Shown here in pieces: positions 8,363 through 15,682 of a DNA stretch of 36,458 bases. A program made the position numbers and the translations under genes. Each line of letters begins with the position of its first letter. Position 1 is the first letter of the stretch. The notes below the pieces were generated by a model. That model saw nothing but the letters and a program-made list of their open reading frames with translations, did not search any database and was not told the origin of the DNA. Origin of the DNA: a virus; the IMG/VR virus record IMGVR_UViG_3300048590_000454, positions 1-36,458 of that record; one strand, 5' to 3'.

Positions 8363-8895
8363 ACCGCTTCTGCGAGTGGGTTTTCGGAAGATGTCGTCGC
8401 CTCGAAAGGTGACGGCGAACTGGTCGAGCCACTCGCGGATTTTGGGTCAGTCGGCACGCTCCTGTTGGACACTTCGTTGATGAGCCTCGTGAGGTCGTTG
8501 TGTGATGCGCACGCGATGTATTTCACCCAGACGGCTTCGTCCGGCTCGTTCAACTCAACGTCGTTGATGGCTTTGAGGTCTTCACGCAACTCGCGCACCT
8601 CTTCGCGCTGTTCGTCCGTCAAGCGCACAAACACGCCGCGCCGGATGACGAGCTTCGTGATCACCTCCTGCACCTTGTCGTTGCGCACGCGCAACGCCGC
8701 GAGGTAGTCTGGATGCGTCAGGTTGCGCTCGTTGCGCGTCGTGCCGTCAGGATTCTCGACCGCCTGCACCGGCGGCTCGGGTCGCGGGATGGATCGCTCC
8801 ACCTCGCGCACGAGCATCACCGGCACAGGGCGGATGAAGCACGATTCACCACTCGACTCAAACGTGAACGGCGTCAGGTTGTTCGTTTTGGGCAT
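8359..8895 (-). CDS. Tail-assembly chaperone (gpG-like)
   Basis: The protein has 178 residues from ATG 8895, preceded closely by GGAGGAG. N-terminal part: beta-rich MPKTNNLTPFTFESSGESCF, then a helical region (YLAALRVRNDKVQEVITKLV, REELRE-like helices) and a Ser/Pro-rich tail (SASGSTSSPSPFEATTSS). Size, acidic helical content and location between tail tube and tape measure match tail-assembly chaperones that hold the tape measure before tube polymerisation. Its TGA overlaps the GTG start of the next gene. The low-complexity tail is where a frameshift would occur if one is used. Confidence 0.75.
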   Translation of the reverse strand: MPKTNNLTPFTFESSGESCFIRPVPVMLVREVERSIPRPEPPVQAVENPDGTTRNERNLTHPDYLAALRVRNDKVQEVITKLVIRRGVFVRLTDEQREEVRELREDLKAINDVELNEPDEAVWVKYIACASHNDLTRLINEVSNRSVPTDPKSASGSTSSPSPFEATTSSENPLAEAV

Positions 8896-8921
8896 GATCT
8901 CCTCCGTGATAGAGACAGGCT

Positions 8922-10466
8922 TTAAAACACGTTGCCGGCGCCAACCATCAGCGCGCCGTCGGTCGATGCGCCGAGGCCGGCGATGGCTGCGAAGTTGGCG
9001 CGGATGCCGGCGTCGTTGGGCGTCGGCGACGCGATGCGGTTGTAGCGCTGTGTCGCGGTCGTCGGAATGCCAAGGATGCGCGGGTTGGTCACGTCGCTCG
9101 TCACCCACGACACGCCGCCGTCGATGGTCGCTGCGATGCGACCGAGCGAGGATGCGGTGTAGGCGATGAAGGCGCATTCGGCGGTGGCGAAGCGGATGTC
9201 CTGAATGGCCGCCGGCGTCACGCCGAGCGCCGCTGTCACCCACGACTCGCCACCGTCGAGCGTGTAATACACGACGCCGGATGCGTTGCCCGTCCAGTAG
9301 CGGTTGCGGTCAAGCACGTGAATGGCGTTCAGCGTCGCGGCGCCTGCGTCGGTCGTGGTCACCGCAAACGAGCCGCCGCGATTGATCGACTTGACCACCT
9401 TGCCCGACGCGCCGACAGCGACGATGCAGTCCGCATTGCCGTGGATGCGCGTGAGGTCGCTGGAGATCACGATGCCCAGCGAGGTCGCGCCACTCGGCAC
9501 GTCGGTGATGCGCAGAATCTCGCCGCCGTCGGTGCACAGATACGCCTCTTTCGGCCCTGCCACCCACATGTCGCGCGGCTCCTGGTTGTTCGTGAAGCCA
9601 GTCGTGACCTTTGTCCACGTGGCAGACGGCGCGCCGGTGACGGGGTTGATGGGTGAGTAGTAGTAGCCGCCCTGCGTCGCGGAGTTTGCGGTTGGCGACA
9701 CAACGACCAGAAAGCCGCCCATCAGGCGGATGGCGCACGGCGTTTCAGCGTTGGCCGCCGGCGTGATGATGGACGTTGCCCAGGTCGAGCCGCCGTCGAG
9801 CGAGTAGTGCACGATGGGCTTTGCAGCCGCGCCGCCCTTCTCGACGGCATAGACCCATTGCGCGCCGTCGTTGACGGGGCCGCACTCGCCGCACTGCGTG
9901 CGGTTGCCGTAGGTGATGTCCATCACCTCCAGCGTTGCGCCTGTCGCGTTGCGCTCCGTGAAGCCGACACTTCCGGCGGGGTAGATCGCGTCGCACACCA
10001 GGCTGAGCGTCGTCTCAATCGGGTCATCGCCGTCAAAGCTCGACTCGTCCGACGTGTTGCGATCCGTCACGCGCCCGCCAGAGAAAATCTTGACGTAGCT
10101 CTCCCAACCGAGTCGCAGGTCACTCAAGTCGCGGCACTGCCCGCGCGCGAGATACACGTTGATGAGGCAGTTCGACGCGAGCAGGTGGCGCGGGATTTGC
10201 CCGATCTTCTCGCGGATGGTCAGATCGACCGAGGGCAGATCGGGCGCGCTCGTTTGCCGCCCTGCCAGCACGAACGCGTCAGTGTTGAACGGGTCGCGCA
10301 CCCAGAGCGGATCGACGCCGCCGCGCACGGGCGTGTCGCTGCTGCCGACCATCACGTAGTTCGTGTCGCCGCCGTAGTAGAACACGCGGTTGTTGGGGCG
10401 CGGGCCGCCGAACTGCATGTGCGGACGGCCATGCTTTTGTGTGTTGATCTCCATTTGCATCGTCAT
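8922..10466 (-). CDS. Major tail (tube) protein fused to a BNR/YCF48-like beta-propeller
   Basis: The protein has 514 residues from ATG 10466, with AGGAGG nine bases upstream. Residues 1-200 form the N-terminal domain, in tail-tube position just upstream of the chaperones (SVDLTIREKIGQIPRHLLAS, LRLGWESYVKIFSGGRVTDR). Residues about 205-510 contain repeats with the BNR/Asp-box-like signature SxDGGxxW (YSLDGGSTWATS, YTLDGGESWVTA, ATIDGGVSWVTS, with weaker copies), a predicted beta-propeller of the sialidase or YCF48 type. A CGEC pair lies near the boundary. If this is the tube subunit, propellers would decorate the tail along its length. An alternative is a separate tail-decoration protein, but no other tube-protein candidate exists in the cluster. 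Confidence 0.72.
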   Translation of the reverse strand: MTMQMEINTQKHGRPHMQFGGPRPNNRVFYYGGDTNYVMVGSSDTPVRGGVDPLWVRDPFNTDAFVLAGRQTSAPDLPSVDLTIREKIGQIPRHLLASNCLINVYLARGQCRDLSDLRLGWESYVKIFSGGRVTDRNTSDESSFDGDDPIETTLSLVCDAIYPAGSVGFTERNATGATLEVMDITYGNRTQCGECGPVNDGAQWVYAVEKGGAAAKPIVHYSLDGGSTWATSIITPAANAETPCAIRLMGGFLVVVSPTANSATQGGYYYSPINPVTGAPSATWTKVTTGFTNNQEPRDMWVAGPKEAYLCTDGGEILRITDVPSGATSLGIVISSDLTRIHGNADCIVAVGASGKVVKSINRGGSFAVTTTDAGAATLNAIHVLDRNRYWTGNASGVVYYTLDGGESWVTAALGVTPAAIQDIRFATAECAFIAYTASSLGRIAATIDGGVSWVTSDVTNPRILGIPTTATQRYNRIASPTPNDAGIRANFAAIAGLGASTDGALMVGAGNVF

Positions 10467-10472
10467 TGCAAG

Positions 10473-10493
10473 TAACCTCCTGACTAACCTGAC
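10473..10493. repeat. Imperfect junction microduplication at the SD of the tail-tube gene
   Basis: TAACCTCCTGAC (10473-10484) is followed by TAACCTGAC (10485-10493, + strand). On the - strand this reads as a weak then a strong Shine-Dalgarno (AGGAGG) upstream of the start at 10466. Confidence 0.75.
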
Positions 10494-10531
10494 TGACATT
10501 GGCTCGCCCGCAAGGGCAAACTGATAACCGA

Positions 10532-10572
10532 GAAAACAAAAAGGGCGCGAGACTCTTGAAAGCCCCGCGCCC
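10532..10572 (-). terminator. Intrinsic terminator before the tail-tube gene
   Basis: On the - strand the hairpin GGGCGCG...CGCGCCC (arms 10566-10572 and 10543-10549) is followed by TTTTTGTTTTCTC. The same T-tract style follows the hairpins near 21978, 25141 and 29144. It ends transcripts coming from the connector gene, so the tail genes may be re-initiated or read through. Confidence 0.75.
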
Positions 10573-10579
10573 AGATATC

Positions 10580-10603
10580 GAGCGACAGTGTTTGTGCGAT
10601 TTG
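10580..10603 (-). repeat. Conserved leader box upstream of the terminator, copy C
   Basis: GAGCGACAGTGTTTGTGCGA (+ strand, 10580-10599) matches the segments at 25174 (GCGAACGACAGTTGTTTGTG) and 22011 (CGAACGACAGTT). In each case it sits just before a terminator on the - strand, suggesting a shared RNA or DNA element. Confidence 0.65.
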
Positions 10604-10650
10604 TTCGCCGGCGATATTCGCCGCCTGTATTGTATGCCTTTTTGCCCGCC

Positions 10651-10674
10651 TCACACCACCGACCGTCACACCAC
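10651..10674. repeat. Junction microduplication: 9-bp repeat across the stop codon
   Basis: TCACACCAC occurs at 10651-10659 and 10666-10674 (+ strand), separated by CGACCG. The inner copy holds the TGA stop of the connector-like gene (GTGGTGTGA on the - strand) and the second copy repeats it downstream. Confidence 0.85.
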
Positions 10675-11895
10675 AACGGCGCGATGAACGGCGATGCGCT
10701 GAATCTCCTTCCACGCGTGAATCTGTCCGCGCCGCGTGCCGAACGGGCAGTTTAGGTCTTCAAAGCTCACCTGATACCCTTCGACGCCCTCAGCGCCAGA
10801 TTGCAGCGCAAGGTCAAATTGCCAGCGCGACATCTCGCGGTTGGCGTCCTTGCACGCGCATATCTTCGTGGCAAGCTCAGCCGCCGCCAGCCGCGCCACG
10901 ACGACCTGCATCCACGCGCTCATCACAGGGCCACCCTCGGTGTAGCCGGCGGTGTAGTTCACCTGTGCGCGCTCCGGCGCATACGAGACCGGCCACGCCG
11001 TCGCGCCCCAGTCGCCGGTGTCACTGTCGAGCACCGCCGCCTCGCCGGCCACGATGCCGGCGTCCGAGTTTCGGACAATGTAGCGCGCCGTGGCGAGTTG
11101 ATAGCTTGAAGGGTCGGACGTGTCGCAGCCTGCGCCGGGGCTTGCCTCCCACACAAACGCGCCCTGCTGCGTCGTGTCCACGGCGCGGCGGCAAACGGTG
11201 AGCGATGTGGCGTAGACACTGCCCGTCGCCTCCAGCCCCGTACGCCTTACGCCGGCATACTGCACCGGCTTGACGATGCACCATGCGCGCCCCTTGATTG
11301 TCGCCACGCCGCCGGCAATAGACACGCTCACCGGCGTGATGCGCCAGCGATCAGAGATGCCGCTGCCGTCGTAGCGATCCGCCGCGGCGAAATACACCGC
11401 GAGCTGGTCAGGGTCGGTGACGGTGGTGGCGATCGACAGCGTGAACGTGTCGCTCAAGCCGTCGCCGTCTGCGTCCGAGAGCGTCACCGCGGCGTCGCCG
11501 ATGCTTAACACGGTCATCGTGCCGAGCGTCTGCACCTTGCGCTTTTTAAGGTTGAGCGAGAGCCAGCGCCCTTGCGCGTCCGCGCTCGACAGATACGTGT
11601 TGCGCGCATCGTAGAACTGCGGGAACTGCACCTCGTCATATTCGGCGCGGGGGGCCGGCGCAAAGCCGAGGTAGTCGGTGAGCTTGTCCTCGGCGTGCTG
11701 AATGGCGCGCAGAATGTCGGCGCGCCCAGCGGCGTCGGCATATTGCCATGACGACTCAAACACAAGCGTATTGCACGCGCTTGTCACCGGCGCGAGCGTC
11801 GCGTCTTGCAATTGCCAGAAGTGGAACGGATGGATGCCCATGATGCGCCGGAACTCATCCAGCGGGAGCAGTGGGGCAGAGCGGTCAATGGTCAT
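10666..11895 (-). CDS. Head-tail connector / neck protein-like
   Basis: The protein has 409 residues. The start ATG at 11895 overlaps the preceding gene's TGA (ATGA). Residues 60-90 (ADILRAIQHAEDKLTDYLGF) resemble the helical start of phage gp6-like connector proteins, and residues near 320-370 (GPVMSAWMQVVVARLAAAEL) look like the C-terminal helices of that fold. Between them lies a large beta-rich insertion containing the calcium-loop-like LSDADGDGLSDTF. Four-Cys region near the C-terminus: ICACKDANRE and DLNCPFGT. Position between head proteins and the tail tube supports a neck role. The family assignment is tentative; at 409 residues it is far longer than simple gp6 proteins. Confidence 0.6.
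   Translation of the reverse strand: MTIDRSAPLLPLDEFRRIMGIHPFHFWQLQDATLAPVTSACNTLVFESSWQYADAAGRADILRAIQHAEDKLTDYLGFAPAPRAEYDEVQFPQFYDARNTYLSSADAQGRWLSLNLKKRKVQTLGTMTVLSIGDAAVTLSDADGDGLSDTFTLSIATTVTDPDQLAVYFAAADRYDGSGISDRWRITPVSVSIAGGVATIKGRAWCIVKPVQYAGVRRTGLEATGSVYATSLTVCRRAVDTTQQGAFVWEASPGAGCDTSDPSSYQLATARYIVRNSDAGIVAGEAAVLDSDTGDWGATAWPVSYAPERAQVNYTAGYTEGGPVMSAWMQVVVARLAAAELATKICACKDANREMSRWQFDLALQSGAEGVEGYQVSFEDLNCPFGTRRGQIHAWKEIQRIAVHRAVVV
11062..11076. repeat. 15-bp palindrome, copy 2 (one mismatch)
   Basis: GTCCGAGTTTCGGAC lies within the connector-like gene, where it encodes part of VRNSD on the - strand. It differs from copy 1 at one arm position. Confidence 0.75.
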
Positions 11896-13358
11896 ATGTG
11901 CCTCCGTGAACCAATGCGAGCGCCGCCGCGCCCGCCGATGTGCGTGCCTGGCCGGCGGCCAATGCCACCGACCGGCGGCGTGGGATGCGTCGGCGCGGGC
12001 GGCGTAATTACCTCAATGTGCGACGACTCGGCGAGCGTGAAGGCGTCGGATGCGCTCACGTCAACGACCGCGCCGATGATCTCGATATGCGACGACTCCG
12101 AAAGCGCGAACGCATCCACGCCGGCAAGTTGCGCGAACAGTTCAGCCGCCTCGGCCAGTGCGCCGCTGTCCGTTGCCGGCAACGTCGCCTCAACCGCCGC
12201 GGCCTCTGCGAGTGTCGCGCCGTCTATCGTGCTGAGCGCCGCGCTTATTTGCGCGCTCTCGTCGAGCGTTGATGTGTCCGATGAGGTCGGGTTGGAGCCG
12301 GTGTTGACTGCGCTCGCTTCGGCAAGCGTGGCGCTGTCTGACGCGCTGACCTCCGCAACAATGGCTGCAACCTCATCCAGCGCGCCGGCGTCGGATGGGC
12401 CGGCCAGCGTGAGCGCAACCGACTCGCTGAAGGCGCCGGCATCCACAGCCCCTGCGTCTGCCGAGAGCGCTGCCGCTTCGCTCAACGACCCGTCGTCAGC
12501 CGTCGATGCGCTTGCCATGATGGTGCCAGCGTCGGACAGCGAGCCGGCGTCTGTGGCCGCCACACTCGCATTGATCGCACCGGCATCATCGAGCGCAGCC
12601 GCATCCGTCGCTGCAGGAGAAGCCTGAAGTGTGGCTGCTTCACTCAGCGCCGCACTGTCGGACGAGCTGGATGATGCGGCCAGGCTACCCGCTTCGGCGA
12701 GAGTTGCGCTGTCGGATGCGCTTTTGTCCGTCGCCCCGCTCCCCGGTGCTATGGCGATCATGATCGTCGCCCAGTGGCGCGTTGACCCCTGCGACGAGGT
12801 ATAGCCGTTACCTATCCATCCCGCCGTTGCGACCACGAGTGAAGAGATGCGCCAGCCGCGTGATGAGCCATTGCCCGAACTTTCTGACGTAAACCCGCTG
12901 GGTGTCGTTGGAACGTTGGATGTGCTGTCAACGCCAACATAGGCAAGCGCGAGCGCGTCATCTACTGACGTTGTGACGCCGTAATAGCCCATCGACTCGG
13001 ACAGCCCTGTGTTTTGGGTGGGAGTCGCCGCTTCCCATGTGCTGTCCTGCGATGTGATGCGAAGGGTCTGGACAGAGCCGACGACACTGGCGCTTAGTGT
13101 GTAGGTGTAGCTGCTCGATTCACTCCCGTCTGCGATCCTGTAGAAAATGGCACACAAAAAGGATCCGGTGCCGTTATTGGCACGGGTATACAACGTCCAA
13201 CCCGCCGGCGGCGTGATGGTCAGGTCGCTGCCACTGTCCAGCATGAGGGACGTAAGCAACAGATGCCCCGCCGCTATCCCGCTTGGCATGGTAGCCGACG
13301 GGGAGGAGGTGGCGGATGAGTAGGAGTTGCTTGCGGTTGCCGAAACGACAGCAGTCAT
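11892..13358 (-). CDS. Virion-associated protein with beta domain and thirteen 18-residue repeats
   Basis: The protein has 488 residues. Residues 1-207 form a Ser/Thr-rich beta domain (SATASNSYSSATSSPSATMP, PPAGWTLYTRANNGTGSFLC), like small adhesin or lectin-like domains of phage structural proteins. Residues 214-450 hold about thirteen repeats of the form S/T-D-x-x-x-L-x-E/D-A-x-x-[ILV]-x-A, mostly 18 residues long; the last two end in SSHIEI and SSHIEV. The C-terminus is Gly/Arg/Pro-rich (GGIGRRPGTHIGGRGGARIG). There is no signal peptide. Its stop overlaps the next start (ATGA), so it is co-translated with the connector-like gene. A head or neck fibre or decoration protein is likely; the function is not known. 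Confidence 0.65.
   Translation of the reverse strand: MTAVVSATASNSYSSATSSPSATMPSGIAAGHLLLTSLMLDSGSDLTITPPAGWTLYTRANNGTGSFLCAIFYRIADGSESSSYTYTLSASVVGSVQTLRITSQDSTWEAATPTQNTGLSESMGYYGVTTSVDDALALAYVGVDSTSNVPTTPSGFTSESSGNGSSRGWRISSLVVATAGWIGNGYTSSQGSTRHWATIMIAIAPGSGATDKSASDSATLAEAGSLAASSSSSDSAALSEAATLQASPAATDAAALDDAGAINASVAATDAGSLSDAGTIMASASTADDGSLSEAAALSADAGAVDAGAFSESVALTLAGPSDAGALDEVAAIVAEVSASDSATLAEASAVNTGSNPTSSDTSTLDESAQISAALSTIDGATLAEAAAVEATLPATDSGALAEAAELFAQLAGVDAFALSESSHIEIIGAVVDVSASDAFTLAESSHIEVITPPAPTHPTPPVGGIGRRPGTHIGGRGGARIGSRRHI
12009..12719 (-). repeat. Coding tandem repeats, about 54 bp per unit
   Basis: This block encodes the 18-residue repeats of the protein above. Most units are 18 codons; some are longer, and the DNA units have diverged more than the amino-acid pattern, so selection has kept the protein repeat. 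Confidence 0.8.
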
Positions 13359-13368
13359 GTAAATAGGG

Positions 13369-13392
13369 TGGCCGGCTTGCGCGAGCCGGCCA
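13369..13392 (-). terminator. Hairpin between structural genes, possible weak terminator
   Basis: TGGCCGGCT (13369-13377) pairs with AGCCGGCCA (13384-13392) with a six-base loop. It lies between the TAG stop at 13401 and the ATG at 13358. The following - strand bases are CCCTATTTAC, a poor T-tract, so it may stabilise mRNA rather than terminate. Confidence 0.5.
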
Positions 13393-13400
13393 GATATTTG

Positions 13401-14024
13401 CTAGGCCAGCGTGAGCGTGACCGTGAACGCCCATGACGCGGCGCTTGTCTTCGTGCCCAGATCCTCCACCTTGCGGTTGAGCATCCGGCCTCCCGAAGCC
13501 GCGTTGAACACGCCCCACTCCTCCCAGTCCCAGTTGGCATCGCTCGTGCCAAACGTCGATTTGAACTGGATCGACGCCGCGCCGACGATCACGCCGTCGG
13601 TGTGCGTCGGGAACGTGGCGTCCATCGCCTTGCGCAGCTTGTTCGAGCTGGCCTGCAGGTCGGTCTGTGTGGCCGCCGCCGCCGTCGTCGAGTCACCCAC
13701 GCCGATGTGCGCGTTACCATTGTTGAAATACGTCAACGTCTGACTGGCGGTGCCGGTGCCGTTGCCGATGAGGCATTCCCACAGGCACGACGCGCCGCCA
13801 TACATCAACAAATTCCCTTCGCGCTCGATCACTTCGTAGGGTTGCACGCCGGCAGCCAGGATGTCGGCTTCCTGCGCCGTCGCTGGATCCAGCCCGGCGG
13901 CAAAAATGTCGACGGCGTGGAACTTGTTGAGCAGCCAGCGCGCCTTCCATTTCACCGCATCGTGCACGTCCATGTGCGCGCCCACCTGCGCGCCTTCGGT
14001 CAAATTGCCCTTGTCTGTTCGCAT
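13401..14024 (-). CDS. Phage virion structural protein (head/neck region), unnamed family
   Basis: The protein has 207 residues from ATG 14024, with AGGAG eight bases upstream; an in-frame start further upstream lacks an SD. The central region (YFNNGNAHIGVGDSTTAAAA, LRKAMDATFPTHTDGVIVGA, WDWEEWGVFNAASGGRMLNR, VEDLGTKTSAASWAFTVTLT) matches a protein type I recall from many actinobacterial and other siphoviruses, where it lies in the structural gene block. No enzymatic motif is visible. The exact role is unknown; fibre, decoration or connector-associated function are all possible. It lies between the secreted dockerin-like gene and the repeat protein. Confidence 0.65.
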   Translation of the reverse strand: MRTDKGNLTEGAQVGAHMDVHDAVKWKARWLLNKFHAVDIFAAGLDPATAQEADILAAGVQPYEVIEREGNLLMYGGASCLWECLIGNGTGTASQTLTYFNNGNAHIGVGDSTTAAAATQTDLQASSNKLRKAMDATFPTHTDGVIVGAASIQFKSTFGTSDANWDWEEWGVFNAASGGRMLNRKVEDLGTKTSAASWAFTVTLTLA

Positions 14025-14048
14025 TTGTGTTGCTCCTGTCTGATGAAC

Positions 14049-14074
14049 GCCGGCGCGCCACACGACGCGCCGGC
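14049..14074. other. Perfect 9-bp inverted repeat in an intergenic spacer
   Basis: GCCGGCGCG (14049-14057) and CGCGCCGGC (14066-14074) form a GC-rich stem with an eight-base loop just after the TAG stop of the dockerin-like gene. There is no T-tract, so it is at best a weak terminator or an mRNA 3' end stabiliser. Confidence 0.6.
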
Positions 14075-14090
14075 AATGTTTCTTGAGAAT

Positions 14091-15365
14091 CTAGTTGGGC
14101 GCAACCACACCTGCACTGGGGTAATCGCGCTGGAAGGCGTTGCGCCCGCTCGTGCTGCCGAACGAGATTTCGGGCAGGGTTGGCGAGACGTTTTGCTCAA
14201 GGCAGATCGTGGCGTAGCTCACGCCGTCGATCACGGTGCTGCCCTTGCAGGCGGGGTCGTTGGGGCCGCTCACCGGCGCGCCGGCCTGCGTCGCCCAGTA
14301 GATGCCCGTGCGCTGGTTGTCGGCGCGAGTGGTTTTGTAATAGCTGATCTCCAGCCGGCGCGTCGTGCCCTTTGAGCCTGACAAATCCCACTTGCTCACG
14401 TCGTAGTCGTTCACAGTTTCGCCCGGCTTGAGATAGGCCACCACACCGCAGAAGGTGATGCCGAACTCGATGTTCGGCTCGCGGCCAGGTGCGCCGACAT
14501 ACCACTGCTCGCACCCGCCGCCGCCAGCCGCAGCTGATGCGCGTGACGGTGCGAAGATGATCGGGAAGTTGTTTCGGTTGGGAGTGCCATCGAAGCCGGG
14601 GATGCGCTCGAATGCAAAGCCTGGGGCGCGATACCATCCCTGAATGGCGGAAATGTTGCCGTTGTCCGATTCGCGGAACCAACAGCGCCACGAGTGCGCC
14701 TTCGTGGCGCGCTCGAAAGGCACGCTCCCGCCGTGAATCACACAGTAGATGTCCACGTTGACGTTGCGAGGCCTGACCACCGGCGCCGTGAAGCTATAGC
14801 CCTTCATGACCATGAACTTCTGGTTGGCCTCGGCATAGCTCGTGAGGTTCGGCCCGTGCATGCTGAACGTACGCCCGCGGCTGGACTCGTAATTCTTCAC
14901 CCACGTCGGCGGTGCATCGCCGCGCTCTGAGCCGTTCTGGCATCCATTTAGCTCGGTCGCCGTCCACCACTGATCGATGGGCACGCCGCACTTGTTCAGC
15001 GCAGTGTGGCTGTGATCAGGTGTTGCGGTTGGCTGTGGCGTGGCTGACGGCGCGGGGGTTGCGCTGAGTTGGACTGTTGCGACCGGCGTCTGCGTCGGCT
15101 CCGGTGTGGCCGGCGCGGGGGTTGCCGGGACAGGGGTTGTCGTCGCCACCGGCTCTTGTGCCGTCGCGCCGTAGTTGGCCTGTATGACCGTGCTGAGCAG
15201 GGTCACGTCGCGGATGTCGAGCACGCCGTCGCCGTTGATGTCGAAGCGCGGGTCGTAGCCATTCGGCACTTGCGCCCTTGCCGGCATAAGCGACAGCGCC
15301 AGAACGAGCGCAATGAAGATTCCCGCGAGTTGTCTTGTGGGTTGTTTTGTGGGTTGTTTGTTCAT
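14091..15365 (-). CDS. Secreted protein with dockerin-like repeat and Thr/Pro linker
   Basis: The protein has 424 residues from ATG 15365, with AGGAG four bases upstream. A signal peptide is clear: basic MNKQPTKQPTRQ, hydrophobic LAGIFIALVLALSLMP, then ARAQ as a likely cleavage site. Next is one dockerin type I-like calcium loop (FDINGDGVLDIRDVTLLSTV), then a Thr/Pro/Ala linker (about residues 70-115), and a C-terminal domain of about 300 residues with six or more cysteines (NKCGVP, NGCQNG, IYCVIHGG, HSWRCWF, GGCEQW, ITFCGV). I do not recognise that domain. An exported protein among virion genes is unusual; it may be lysogenic conversion cargo displayed on or released from the host. Confidence 0.72.
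   Translation of the reverse strand: MNKQPTKQPTRQLAGIFIALVLALSLMPARAQVPNGYDPRFDINGDGVLDIRDVTLLSTVIQANYGATAQEPVATTTPVPATPAPATPEPTQTPVATVQLSATPAPSATPQPTATPDHSHTALNKCGVPIDQWWTATELNGCQNGSERGDAPPTWVKNYESSRGRTFSMHGPNLTSYAEANQKFMVMKGYSFTAPVVRPRNVNVDIYCVIHGGSVPFERATKAHSWRCWFRESDNGNISAIQGWYRAPGFAFERIPGFDGTPNRNNFPIIFAPSRASAAAGGGGCEQWYVGAPGREPNIEFGITFCGVVAYLKPGETVNDYDVSKWDLSGSKGTTRRLEISYYKTTRADNQRTGIYWATQAGAPVSGPNDPACKGSTVIDGVSYATICLEQNVSPTLPEISFGSTSGRNAFQRDYPSAGVVAPN
15335..15358. repeat. Exact 12-bp tandem duplication at the gene start
   Basis: TTGTGGGTTGTT occurs twice (15335-15346 and 15347-15358, + strand). It encodes the KQPTKQPTRQ duplication in the N-region of the signal peptide, extending its positive charge. 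Confidence 0.92.
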
Positions 15366-15394
15366 GTTTCTCCTTATCAATCCCCATCCAGTCC

Positions 15395-15682
15395 CTATCC
15401 GGCTCGCTTCATCAGCACGACACTGACCGCGCTCATGGCAAGCCCGCTTGCAATGCCCTCCGGCGTCACGCCGCGCCAGGCGACGCCGGCGAATAGTCCG
15501 ATCCAGAACGACACACATGCCACGCACGCAAGGCCGCGATGCACCCACGTCTCCTGTCGGTGCACGCCGAGCCGCGCACGGATCCCGCTCAGCACATCGA
15601 ACGGGCCGTCTTCCATCGTCACCATGCGGCTAATGCGCCACACGGCGAGCGAGAAGATCACGAAGGCCAGCGCATCGTTCAT
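15395..15682 (-). CDS. DUF1360-like small membrane protein
   Basis: The protein has 95 residues from ATG 15682, whose first bases overlap the TGA of the glycosyltransferase (ATGA). It matches the DUF1360 pattern: an N-terminal helix with AVWRISRMVTMEDGPFDVLS, then a central RGLACVACVSFWIGLFAG segment with paired cysteines, and a C-terminal helix. Two or three membrane segments are likely. DUF1360 proteins are found in Bacillus spore biology and in many phages, with no firm biochemical role. Coupled to a glycosyltransferase here, it may belong to the surface-modification cassette. Confidence 0.78.
   Translation of the reverse strand: MNDALAFVIFSLAVWRISRMVTMEDGPFDVLSGIRARLGVHRQETWVHRGLACVACVSFWIGLFAGVAWRGVTPEGIASGLAMSAVSVVLMKRAG

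Noticed and set aside
12009-12719. Repeat block as a possible CRISPR array
   Set aside because: The units are coding, diverged and without constant repeats and unique spacers of equal size.
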